A stretch of DNA of 64,000 nucleotides from Chondrilla cf. caribensis (taxonomy: Eukaryota; Porifera; Demospongiae; Chondrillida; Chondrillidae). Positions within the stretch are counted from its first letter, which is position 1; every line of letters starts with the position of its first letter. Position numbers and translations under genes: made by a program. The notes under the pieces were generated by a model. The model was not told the origin of the DNA and made no database searches. It saw only the letters and a list, made by a program, of their open reading frames with translations. Positions 54,950 to 64,000 of the stretch are shown here, one piece after another. The DNA lies in contig OZ026548.1 in the NCBI GenBank assembly GCA_964020155.1, positions 3,589,897-3,653,896 on the forward strand. The letters run 5' to 3'.

Positions 54950-55765
54950 TTGGGCATGGAGGATGACGTTTGTCGGGGTTGAATGCGCTTGAATTTGTCT
55001 GCTGTTACACTTCGGCACACTTGTGCAAAGTGATTCATCTTTCTACACTTGCGACACATCTGTCCCAATGCAGGACACGGATTGTCCTTATAGGCCACGT
55101 GAGACCGCACTTCCGACATTGGCTATTGCCTGATTTCTTTGGGAATACTGTACCTGTCTGTTGTGTGTGACCACCTTTGGGTTTACCTTCACAGAGATGA
55201 TGCACTGTGTCTTGTGGTGTCGCTGACGATTGTTCCATCCCACGGGTTTGTCGTTCGCTGGCCTTTAAGGCTCAAGCTTTGGCTAAAAGTTTTTCTAAGG
55301 TTAAATCGTCCTCTCTCAAGGCATAGCAACGTAGCTGCTTCGATTGACAGTGTTGCATCACAGCTGCTTTCAACTCTTTGTCTGTATCTGAAAACTCACA
55401 GGTAACAGCTAACTTGCACAAGCGGGGTATGTACTGATCGATTGTCTCACCATCTTGTTGAACGGCTTGTCGAAATTGGAATGTCTCGAAGTCCACATTC
55501 TTCTTTGGAGTGAAATAGCGTCAAGCTTTTTAAGTGCTGTGGCATAAGTGTCTCCCATGTCTGTAAACGTGTCGAATAATTCTTGTGTCTCCTGCCCGGC
55601 CTGGTAAAGTAGTAAAGCACGCTTTTGCTTGTCGTCGGTGACATTCACGGCCGCCAAATAAGTCTCGAAATGATGCTTCCACGTCTTCCATCGTTGACTA
55701 AGAGAAGTTGGGTTGGCCGCAGGATCAAATGGAGGGAGCGGTGCGATATTGACTTTGTGCGCCAT
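54950..55765 (-). pseudogene. gypsy gag (minus element), copy B
   Basis: MAHKVNIAPLPPFDPAANPT and the capsid region match copy A. At least three indels break it (about 55515, 55270, 55090). The knuckle region CRKCGLTWP is followed by a frameshift. Confidence 0.78.
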
Positions 55766-55805
55766 CGTAACTTTTTGACGTCTTGTAGACCAGTTTCCTC
55801 GTCGC

Positions 55806-55985
55806 CAGTTATAGTATCTTCTCCAATCGACAACGATTCAAAACTGTTCACCAATTATTCCAAAACTCAATACATACACTTTACACATGTCAACTCACTG
55901 ATATTATCTAATAATGTAATTACGTCACATTATGTAATAGGTTACTGAACGCTACAGTACCTTAATTCCGGACATTAAGTACAAT
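55806..55985 (-). repeat. Possible 5' LTR of the minus gypsy element, copy B
   Basis: Counterpart of 12466-12646, with the TG tip TGTCCGGAATTAAGG near 55978. No partner LTR. Confidence 0.35.
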
Positions 55986-56029
55986 GATTGGTTGAATCTA
56001 TCCAAAAATGTAAACATTAGTACCTTTGC

Positions 56030-56326
56030 ATGTTTTGTAGATTGAGGACCAGTTTATTACCAAACTTGATTCATGTTGTATGTGTGTCTGAAATCAAGGC
56101 ACCCTGCCATTTTCAAAGACTGATCAACAAACAATATCCACTGCATACTGACGTGCACAGTCTATTGTTCTACACATCTCTGTCCCAGAAAAGCACATTG
56201 GATGGAGGGAATCCAACAAACTGGTTACAGGAAGTATTGAATTTCTCACCTCACAACAACAACCACTCAGTGCTGAGAACACTTGAACCAAAGGTACCGT
56301 CCGCAGTCCACACAGAGACAGGATGA
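56030..56326 (+). CDS. Unrecognised 98-codon ORF, copy B
   Basis: Counterpart of 12694-12990 with the same length and four residue changes. No known family. Confidence 0.15.
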   Translation: MFCRLRTSLLPNLIHVVCVSEIKAPCHFQRLINKQYPLHTDVHSLLFYTSLSQKSTLDGGNPTNWLQEVLNFSPHNNNHSVLRTLEPKVPSAVHTETG

Positions 56327-56657
56327 GGGACTTGATAAAATTTAACATCAACCAGTGAAGAGTAGGCTGTACAGGTAAAAAGGATGTGCATGTACTAATA
56401 TACAATACTATTAGCTGTGATCGAAGATAATGACCACAGCTAGACGCATGACTGTGACATCATAGAAATTCTGTAATAATTTAGAACGTTTGTGAACATG
56501 GAATTCAGCATGACTGTTGATTTTGATGTCCCTAATATAAACTAGGAATTGCCGACTCGACACAGAATTAATTAGAAAATTAGTTCCATGGGAAAATTGG
56601 AAGCGTTTGGCAATGTCATTTAAAGCCGCTGAATATCATTCTTTTGTCACACACAAG

Positions 56658-56659
<2 letters not shown>

Positions 56660-56720
<61 letters not shown>
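56660..56720. repeat. CA microsatellite
   Basis: (AC)n, about 60 bp, shorter than the copy A tract. Confidence 0.95.
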
Positions 56721-56722
<2 letters not shown>

Positions 56723-56950
56723 TACTTACATTTCACAGTAACTGTTATTATTGGCTATGTATATTCAATACAGTTACTGAATACTAGAATGATCCACAGT
56801 TGAAGGGAGTCCACACATCACAGCAGAGGAGGCTGGCAGGTCAGACCACCTTTAGGAATTTCGCACTCAGTTACGTCTACTAGTACGACGATAGGCGGTG
56901 TTTTGTGGATAGTTCGCTACGACCGTTCTATCTCCTCTTCTTCCCCGACA

Positions 56951-57058
56951 ATGGCAGTCTTCCCCTACGAGGTGGTCGGCTGGAGATCACCTACGTATAG
57001 ATACAAAACTCAGCTATGGTATAACGTACACACGTATTGGTCAACTCAGACAGTGTAG
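56951..57058 (+). CDS. Small ORF, possible exon, copy B only
   Basis: MAVFPYEVVGWRSPTYRYKT to a TAG, 35 residues, in a GC-richer patch. In copy A an indel gives a stop after eight codons. Unrecognised. It could also be 5' untranslated sequence. Confidence 0.15.
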   Translation: MAVFPYEVVGWRSPTYRYKTQLWYNVHTYWSTQTV

Positions 57059-57397
57059 AAAGATTAGAATTGGTTAGACTAAATCTAACCGGATGAACAA
57101 CAAATAACGTGATCTAAAGTTAGAGGTGTCTCTAAATTAAAATGATACTTTAAAACACAACACACCACAATCTCGTTTTGAGCGGTACACACTTGGACTC
57201 TACGTTGAGTACTACGTAAATGATAGTTTAACGGTCACCAACTGTAATACCTCAAAGAGGAAAGAATTGGATAAAGACGACAAATCACACGGTCTTCCTG
57301 AAAGTACGCTGTACTTCGTTAATTGTTTCCGGTCCATAGCGAGTCGAAAGTTGGTCGCCCACGCATCTAATTGCTTTTCGTCGGGACACTCGCGGAT

Positions 57398-57646
57398 TTA
57401 TGGCCCATTTGCACTTTCTTTGTGTGCAAATTCCACGAGTTCACAACCGACTGGTCGCGATCCGTACCTCCCGTCGGAAGGGGGCACGGACGCGTCACAG
57501 ACGGAGGTAGAAGACTTTCGTCCAGATCGGCAGCAGTTGCCGAGAGACGGACAAGAATGACACTCACGTTTTTTTGACTCAGGGGCTGGGTGTTCCGGGT
57601 GGGGCGCCGTCGGTAAGCTTAAAACGATCATCAGGAAGGCTGTCAA
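57398..57646 (-). CDS. Unassigned ORF in CpG-rich patch
   Basis: 82 residues starting MTAFLMIVLSLPTAPHPEHP with a hydrophobic N-terminus and several cysteines (CHSCPSLGNCC). It resembles a small secreted protein by composition only. Three other frames are also open here because of base composition. Low support. Confidence 0.12.
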   Translation of the reverse strand: MTAFLMIVLSLPTAPHPEHPAPESKKRECHSCPSLGNCCRSGRKSSTSVCDASVPPSDGRYGSRPVGCELVEFAHKESANGP

Positions 57647-57775
57647 AGTTTTTACGTACAGAATTTCGATTCCTCATTGCGCCGAGAGGGGGTTCGTCAA
57701 TTCGTCGTTCGGGAGCTCGAATTGGTCAGCCATGGTGACGTCCATCTTGGCAGACATTTGTACATGACGTGGGCA

Positions 57776-59315
57776 CACGGCTGTTTCAGACCATAGATAC
57801 TCCAACACACCCCGGGAGTTTTGGAAACTTAGTTTTGCGCATGCGCAGTAGCAGATGGTATTTCACTGGACCTTTCGTAGATTCTATCTAAATTTAAACT
57901 GGTGTGCGCCATATTTTTAGTATCTTCGACGCATCATCTGAAGGAATATTTGCTATTTCAGTGATTTGATGTTGTTGGAATCGATTTTCTACTGGATTGG
58001 CGGAGATCTGGACGATTTTTTCATATTCTAAAAAGTGCGATTTGTCGCTTCCTCCAGTTTTCCGGAACACAAGGTGTACACAGAAGGTTAGTTTAATGTG
58101 TGCTTTGTAAAATGGCATAAGTCCTGTGTTGGTTCTATTTTTTTGGCGTGTTCTACACGTAATTTTCCAATATTTACGATGTACTGATCATATTCATGAC
58201 ACAGCATGGGTATTCAAGTGCTGTTTCCATAAATCAAGTATATATGTGAAGCTTCCCTTATATGATTGAAAGTACCAATGCTCTTAGATTACCCTGAATA
58301 CATGTTGGTTACTAGGTATACATATCAGGAAACTTCAGTACCATTCTATTTTCTTTTCTTTACAGTTGCACTGTACATGTCACTTCTAAAGAGTGTTATA
58401 TATGATTTGAACTGCTCGGTTTCAGATGATGAAGCAAAGACCTCCTTTTTGTTTGTTGTCTGTTGCTCAACTGACTAACCATTGATTTATATATAATATG
58501 GCTAAGCAGTATTATATCTTTCTTTATTATGCTATAATTGCTGGTTGGCATGACTGAGCTGTTGTTGAGCTGCCCTGTTCATTTTTAATTGGGATCAGTT
58601 TTGTATTATGCTATGTGTTGTAATGTATTTAATCACTACATATCAATTAAAATTGATTCTATTCTATGACTAGTATATAATATTTGCTTATTACATGTAC
58701 TATACATACGAATTGCTAATATCACCATGCAATCACCAGCTGAAGTTGTCCATGATTAGGTAAATTATTATAGTAATGTTCATAAAAATAATTTGCACAG
58801 AATACATAATATTATAATTATATATAACAGAAGAATCTGTAATAATAATGGAAAACATGGCTAGTATTGCTGCAGTTTGTGCATGCTGTGCTCAGCTGAG
58901 GTAAACCGTGATCTACTGCAGCAAAACTGCAGCCATGTATGGCATCATAAGTATATCTCAACTGGACTACGCGTAAATGGACCCGCTTGGAGTCATTTGA
59001 AGAACGCGTAGATGGCTTCAACCATCCAAACCGATCGAACCCGAACGATCTATAGTGGTAGGAAAATTCGTCATTTATGGCGTTCAAAAAAATAGAACCA
59101 AATATACACTAGTCTTACGAGGAAGTTCAAGCTTGGAACTAATCATTGCTGTATTGGAATAACTGCACAAAACTGGAGGAACTGTGAAATCGTACCTCAA
59201 ACTTTACCATTTTCTATGTAAAAGAATACGTTGCTATGCTCGTACGTGCTTGACAACTACTCGCGGGCAATTTCGCGAGGAAACTAAGTTTCCATTGTGA
59301 AACAGCCGTGGGCAA
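57776..59315. repeat. Diverged long inverted repeat
   Basis: The left arm (cacggctgtttca near 57778, ggaaacttagttt near 57824, cctccagtttt near 58052, ttggttctattttttt near 58129) recurs in the same order on the opposite strand from 59315 back to about 59090. The arms are patchy and of unequal length. This suggests an old foldback or TIR element of about 1.5 kb. Confidence 0.4.
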
Positions 59316-60677
59316 TTACTATACGTAATCGAAAAGATGGCTAATCTACGGGTTTCTATTGCTCACTTATGGGACTTTTTCCTCGTTGTAGAGACGACTG
59401 GTTCTCATATGAAAAGACGTCAGCCCAGAGGGCTTTGGATCAGGTGAAATGAACCGACCTAATGGTCAGTGGACTGATAACATCCGCATAGCGTCATGCT
59501 CTTTCTGTAGTAGAGCATGCATAGAAGGGTAGGGTTAGATCTTGGATCATCCTATTCTAAACCAAATATTATAGGTCAAAAAAGGATCCCAGACCTAACC
59601 ACTATCCTAACTCTACCTACTACCACAAACCCAACATCATCAACACATATGGCCAGTGTCCGTTAACTTCTTTTTACCTGATCCCTAAATATTTTTGTCC
59701 TTATAGTGAGATGATTGCTCTTGCTAAGCACTTTACAGTGTTGTGCAACAGCTGTAGCTCTTGGTATGACATCAAATGTATAAATATGTCTGAACATACG
59801 TACCACACCTTAACAAACAAACAATAATACACTGAATACACTTCAATCAACCACAATAGAAACACAAACACAGTTGATGCAATATGAGAGACAAGCTGTC
59901 TCAGAACAATTACAAATGGAATCATGCATGCATCCAGTTCAGTGCATGCATCAGTGGAACCAATTTCTTTACACAAGTTGTCGAGACATGTGGCCATGCA
60001 TCATGTTACAAAACATGCAACAAGATGTAACTGTGACAAAAGTTCTCCAAAATAGTACTCCCAAAGAAACAATATGGACATGGATCAGTACCAGAATGCT
60101 TACAAGATTTGACTCACAAATTGGAGAAACGTTATGTGACGAGCATTACCACTTAATATGAACAATTATACAATAGCAAGGTAGTCAACATGGATATAAA
60201 GGTCATGTATAGTAAGCATATCACATGTGCAGTCACTATACTTGATAAACTACCACAAAACAAATAATTTACCCATATTGTACATTTTGCAACAAACAGC
60301 AAAATAGCATGCAACTTTTCAAAGAATTAACCAGTATAAAACGAGTGTTTCAGCCAATTACAATTGTTATCAAATGTTCAAACCTGCCAGCACCACTAGG
60401 CCTTTTTGCCAGCAGTCTCCATCATTCCACCATTGCTGACCTCCCACAAGAAGATATAAATCAGGAGTCTTAACTTCTATCTAAGCCATTCACCTTGACA
60501 TACAGAAGTACACTATAATTGGAGTGTATCATGAAATTTAACTATTATCTTATAATACACACAACAGGCGTACTTTGCCTGTTTCATTCAAGTTGATCTA
60601 ATTCTTTTTATTCCTGTTATGACTCAATCTATATAATATATCATTTGAATTTCAAAACAGTTATTGATTTTACTGAT
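58146..60677. other. Spacer within the copy B-specific block
   Basis: AT-rich; short frames at 59701-59997 (minus) and 59874-60161 (plus) overlap each other and show no motif. 59525-59625 has an imperfect inverted pair (agggtagggttaga / ctaaccactatcctaac). No gene recognised. Confidence 0.5.
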
Positions 60678-60712
60678 CAGGAATACTCCCCACAGTGTGC
60701 GGAGTATTCCTG
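60678..60712. repeat. Perfect 12-bp stem hairpin
   Basis: caggaatactcc at 60678-60689 and ggagtattcctg at 60701-60712 pair exactly around an 11-nt loop. Function unknown. Confidence 0.9.
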
Positions 60713-60835
60713 TGATAATTCAATCTATCCATGTGATCTCATGATCAATTTCAAAAACAAAAAATATATATTAATACAGCAAAATACGGACATATTCTAC
60801 TTCATGTAGCGAGGTCCTGAACCACGTTCACACCT

Positions 60836-61526
60836 AGTTATTATCTGTGGGTTTGGGCGTGGTCTACCCAGACGCCCTCTGCGTGTATACACGGCTGTTC
60901 GATCGTAAACGCTAGTAGCTATTATTGTCCCATGCAACGTTAACCAAGCTACAGATTCAAAACTGGGGTGTATAGTGCATGAACCATAGATGTTCGGTGT
61001 TATAGGGTCGAGTATAACATTATTATGGTCTGGCTACCCTAAATTTAATACATACACCAGGCACAGGTGTTTGGAATGAATGTGATTAGGAAATGTTGTT
61101 ATATAGCTACCAACCTATAGCTAGCATGGAGCAATTTGAATAGTCCATAGATACTGATGTGAGTGTACATGTCATTAGCCTAGAAGCCCAGCAGTAGTAT
61201 TATGATAACTGTAGCAAGTAATTAAGTACATGTAACTGTAGACTGCATGTATATATGACATTGTAATAATATTATGGTGCATACTGTATTATACGTATAT
61301 ATATATATATATTCATATTCAAAAATTCAATGCTGAAGCCATTCTATCGTGTAGCAGTAACACTAACATAAATTAAAGTTAGATCTATACGTGTTCCTTA
61401 ATTGTTTTGTTTTGTTTTTTGTTTTGTTTTTTTTTTCTTCTTTCTCTCCAATACATATAATTATATTTTCTTTTATTGTAAATATAATAATATTTATATA
61501 TAAAAAAAAAATATATATATATATAC

Positions 61527-61568
<42 letters not shown>

Positions 61569-62378
61569 TATTTGAAAATGTTATATAATTACGTTAATGT
61601 TGGATGCACAGTTTATGTGCAGTTTCTTTTGACCAGCTAGGTGTCTAGACCATCAGAATAGACCTATATTAAGTATAGATTTTACTTCGAATCCGTTCTG
61701 TGACCCTTTAGTATATTATGCATCTATAACAGTATTGGAATAGTAGAAAATAGCCTAGTCATAGACCCTAGATAACTAGTAGAATAGCAGCATATTCACG
61801 AGCACATGTACGTATTAAGATTGTTATAGTATGAATGAGGACATACATGTGGAAATTTATAATACGCTGATCCGGCTAGCACTATAGCTAGGTAATATTA
61901 TTATTGTAGATCTTTAGAAGCTGTTGAGTTACGTACATACGCACATACAGCTGTACATGTACATACATGTAGCCGTGAAGAGGCAGAGTTGGGTACATCA
62001 TGTAGCTATAGCTATGTGATATTATGTACTAATGGCAGTGCGTTGGTCTACAATATTAATATAATCCAATTTTGGAGTTGATGCAAATGCATGCAAATGG
62101 TTGATTCCCCCTAGATACTCTGCACCCACATATTATAGATACACATGCTAGTAAGGAACAAGGATCATCAATAATAGAGTATATACCAATCAACAGGATT
62201 AGGCTTGTGATTGTTAGTGATCAATGGTGGTTGTGGTAGCACCCACTGACCAGAAACCAGCCAAAAGCAGCTACTGCAGTGCTTCTTCATTAGTAATTTA
62301 ATTAGACATGCTTTGATGCGATTTATCTAATTGATGACATCACTTATAAATATATAATATTATAGCAACTGCTGTACT
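60836..62378. other. Non-coding tail of segmental duplication, copy B
   Basis: Matches 14035-15275, with an added AT-rich stretch at 61285-61562. No gene. Confidence 0.7.
61285..61562. repeat. AT-rich low-complexity tract with (TA)n
   Basis: (TA)n runs at 61290-61312 and 61511-61562 around T-rich and A-rich sequence, inserted relative to copy A at 14500. Confidence 0.9.
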
Positions 62379-63229
62379 TGCAAATCCTGTAAAGATCTCA
62401 TTACAGTTTCCCATACAGCTTTTAAAACTCAAACTGTGCATGTAATGTGATTCTCAGATTGAAGTAGAGTGTCAATGGATTATAGTATTTATTAATGTCA
62501 TTGATTATATATATTATATGTCAGTGTATTAATAACTAAGTGTATATTTCAAGCTGCACTTGTCTTGGTATACCCACATATAAATAATTTATATCACCTC
62601 ACCATAGCAACAGATACACCCCATACATACAAAAATTTTGGCTATTATTTAATGCCTTAGAGTATGTCTATCGAGACACACAGTATCATATATCTTATTA
62701 TATCCATATTTATTAATCACATAATTCAGTTTGTTAGTTTGCACATCAGTTGAAAATTCCAACACAGAATCCTTATAAAATGAGTGCACTGATTGTGAAC
62801 TAAGTATTGGGAGTGTCCCACAGGGTAAAAGTGTCCATTTTACTGTCCACAAGGAATTATTCTCAACTGTTTGCCTTCATGGCTAATTATAACTGCATTT
62901 TCAATAGACCATATGCATATGGGGTCACCCTACACTGCTCGAGGTCAACAGTGAACCAGTTCACGCAAATGTATGGGGTAGTATAGGCAGCTGTGAGGGA
63001 AATGCATTTTTTGCATCTGTACTGCAATTGTAGCCTGACTAGATGCTTTCTTGGAGGAACTACTTGCCAATGACAGGAAATAGGACCAAACTGGTTGAAA
63101 GAGTGGCAAACTTCTTGGACAACTTTACCATCGGTTAATGTAGTGCTATTCTGGTGTAGGGTCAGCTACGCCAGACTACGGTTGTGCCTAAAATGTGGAA
63201 CATGGACTGATTATGCGGACAGGGTATGC
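62379..63229. other. Spacer after copy B
   Basis: AT-rich unique sequence; no gene recognised. Confidence 0.5.
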
Positions 63230-63895
63230 AATGTAAAGGTGTGGTTCTGGCAGATGTGCAGGTGTGATCTTGGCTAGAAGAGGGTGTGGTACTGACAATG
63301 AAAAGGATGTGGTCCTGGTAAGGGAGAGGTGTGGTTGCGGATATTGAGAGAGCATATTCAAGCAAAGGAGAGGGTGGGGTCTTAACAAACAAGAAAGTTG
63401 GTCCTGGAAAAAGGTAAGGGTGTGGTTTTGGCAGATGAGAGGTGATGTCTTAGTAGGTGAGAGGAGTGGTCCTGGCAGATGAGAGGAGTGGTCCTGGCAG
63501 ATGAAAGGAGGGGTCCTGGCAGATGAGAGGAGTGGTCCTGGCAGATGAGAGGAATGGTCCTGGCAGTTGAGAAGAGTGGTCCTGGCAGATGAGGGGAGTG
63601 GTCCTGGCAGACAAGAGGAGTGGTCCTGGAGGATAGGGAGGAGTGGTCTCGGTAAATGGGGGAGTGGTCCTGGCAGATGAGAGGAGTGGTCCTGGCAGAT
63701 GAGAGGAGTGGTCCTGGTAGATGAGAGGAGTGGTCTCTGTAAATGAGAGGAGTGGTCCTGGCAGATGAGAGGAGTGGTCCTGGCACATGAGAGGAGTGGT
63801 TCTGGCACATGAGAGGAGTGGTCCTGGCAGATGAGAGGAGTGGTCCTGGTAAATGGGGGAGTGGTCCTGGCAGATGAGAGGAGTGACTAACTAAT
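63230..63895. repeat. Second array of the 22-bp minisatellite
   Basis: Degenerate units from about 63230 become regular from about 63460 to 63895 (gtggtcctggcagatgagag+ga). Same unit family and orientation as 25240-30230, about 30 units. Minus-strand frames LPGPLLSSARTTPLIC are artefacts of the repeat. Confidence 0.95.
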
Positions 63896-64000
63896 GATAA
63901 CTCACTTAAAGTCACTTCTCTGTAAGCTGTCATCTGCTAAAACATAATAAACCTCTGCCAAGAGTTGACTGGAGAACAGAGGTAACATACAAATGTAGTA

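Larger units (their letters stand above)
52320..55805 (-). mobile_element. Minus-strand Ty3/gypsy relic, copy B
   Basis: Leader ACTGGCGACGAGG at about 55795-55807 (closer to the usual TGGCGACGAGG than copy A), then gag, protease, RT, RNase H and integrase. It breaks off at the same MKPLK point as copy A. Confidence 0.9.
57322..60833. other. 3.5-kb block present only in copy B
   Basis: Copy A continues directly from ttcgttaatt to atctgtgg, whereas copy B has this block between them, with ttaatt on the left and ttatt on the right as a possible short target duplication. It starts with a CpG-rich patch (57330-57850) that has an NRF1-like gcgcatgcgca at 57837-57847 and a YY1-like ccaagatgg on the minus strand at about 57748. 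Internal inverted homologies lie at 57776-58145 and 59090-59315. No recognised protein. It could be a composite transposon insertion or ancestral DNA lost from copy A. Confidence 0.5.
41966..62378. repeat. Segmental duplication, copy B
   Basis: Partner of 1-15275, longer because of insertions at 44212-47539 and 57322-60833 and an expanded AT tract at 61290-61562. The LINE site is empty here (42294-42307). See copy A for landmarks. Confidence 0.9.

Noticed and set aside
59701..59997. 98-codon minus frame with a hydrophobic segment, possible membrane protein
   Set aside because: No motif, overlaps another open frame on the plus strand, AT-biased composition and no splice or promoter support.
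61285..61562. AT-rich tract as replication origin or matrix attachment site
   Set aside because: Only composition supports it; simple (TA)n expansion relative to copy A explains it.

Overview
This is a repeat-rich metazoan genomic window. The genes have spliced exons with GT..AG junctions, the spacer DNA is AT-rich, and the mobile elements are Tc1/mariner, pogo/Tigger, hAT, Ty3/gypsy and non-LTR types. An ankyrin-Death-CARD gene and a CABIN1-like gene lie between them. Domain style and short introns make me think of a sponge (demosponge), but that is inference; no rRNA or other marker gene is present.

Layout. (1) About 1-15275 and 41966-62378 are two copies, in the same orientation, of one long segmental duplication. 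Each copy carries a pogo-type MITE, exon fragments of an unknown minus-strand gene, a broken Tigger transposon, a plus-strand gypsy relic, a P2X7-type zinc-domain exon, a minus-strand gypsy relic, CA microsatellites and a non-coding tail. The copies differ by clean later insertions. Copy A has a LINE at 273-2002 and a 681-bp MITE at 3258-3938. Copy B has a 3.3-kb Tc1-type element at 44212-47539 and about 3.5 kb of unrelated DNA at 57322-60833. (2) 15.9-16.8 kb is an inverted-repeat element with a TATA box in each arm. (3) 17.8-23.1 kb holds ten supported minus-strand exons of a CABIN1/HIRA-complex TPR gene; its later part is not seen. (4) 23.9-24.7 kb has small unassigned exons, and 24771-24894 is a foldback hairpin. 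(5) 25.2-30.2 kb is a 5-kb, 22-bp minisatellite; a second array of it lies at 63.2-63.9 kb. (6) 30.9-41.6 kb is a minus-strand gene for a protein of more than 3,400 residues: a 12-residue repeat tail, about 75 ankyrin repeats (69 of them in 23 nearly identical 303-bp units), a Death domain and a CARD-like domain.

The ankyrin-Death-CARD gene reads as a death-fold signalling or recognition protein whose binding surface changes by unequal exchange of 303-bp units. One in-frame TAA interrupts it, so this copy may be a null allele, a pseudogene or an assembly error. The CABIN1-like gene would act in nucleosome (H3.3) deposition. The other coding material is mostly transposon-derived and decayed. 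The exception is the Tc1-type element: it has an intact DD34E transposase, matching inverted repeats, a TA duplication and a second intact spliced gene for a proline-rich BEN-domain protein. That two-gene transposon is the most unusual object here and looks young.
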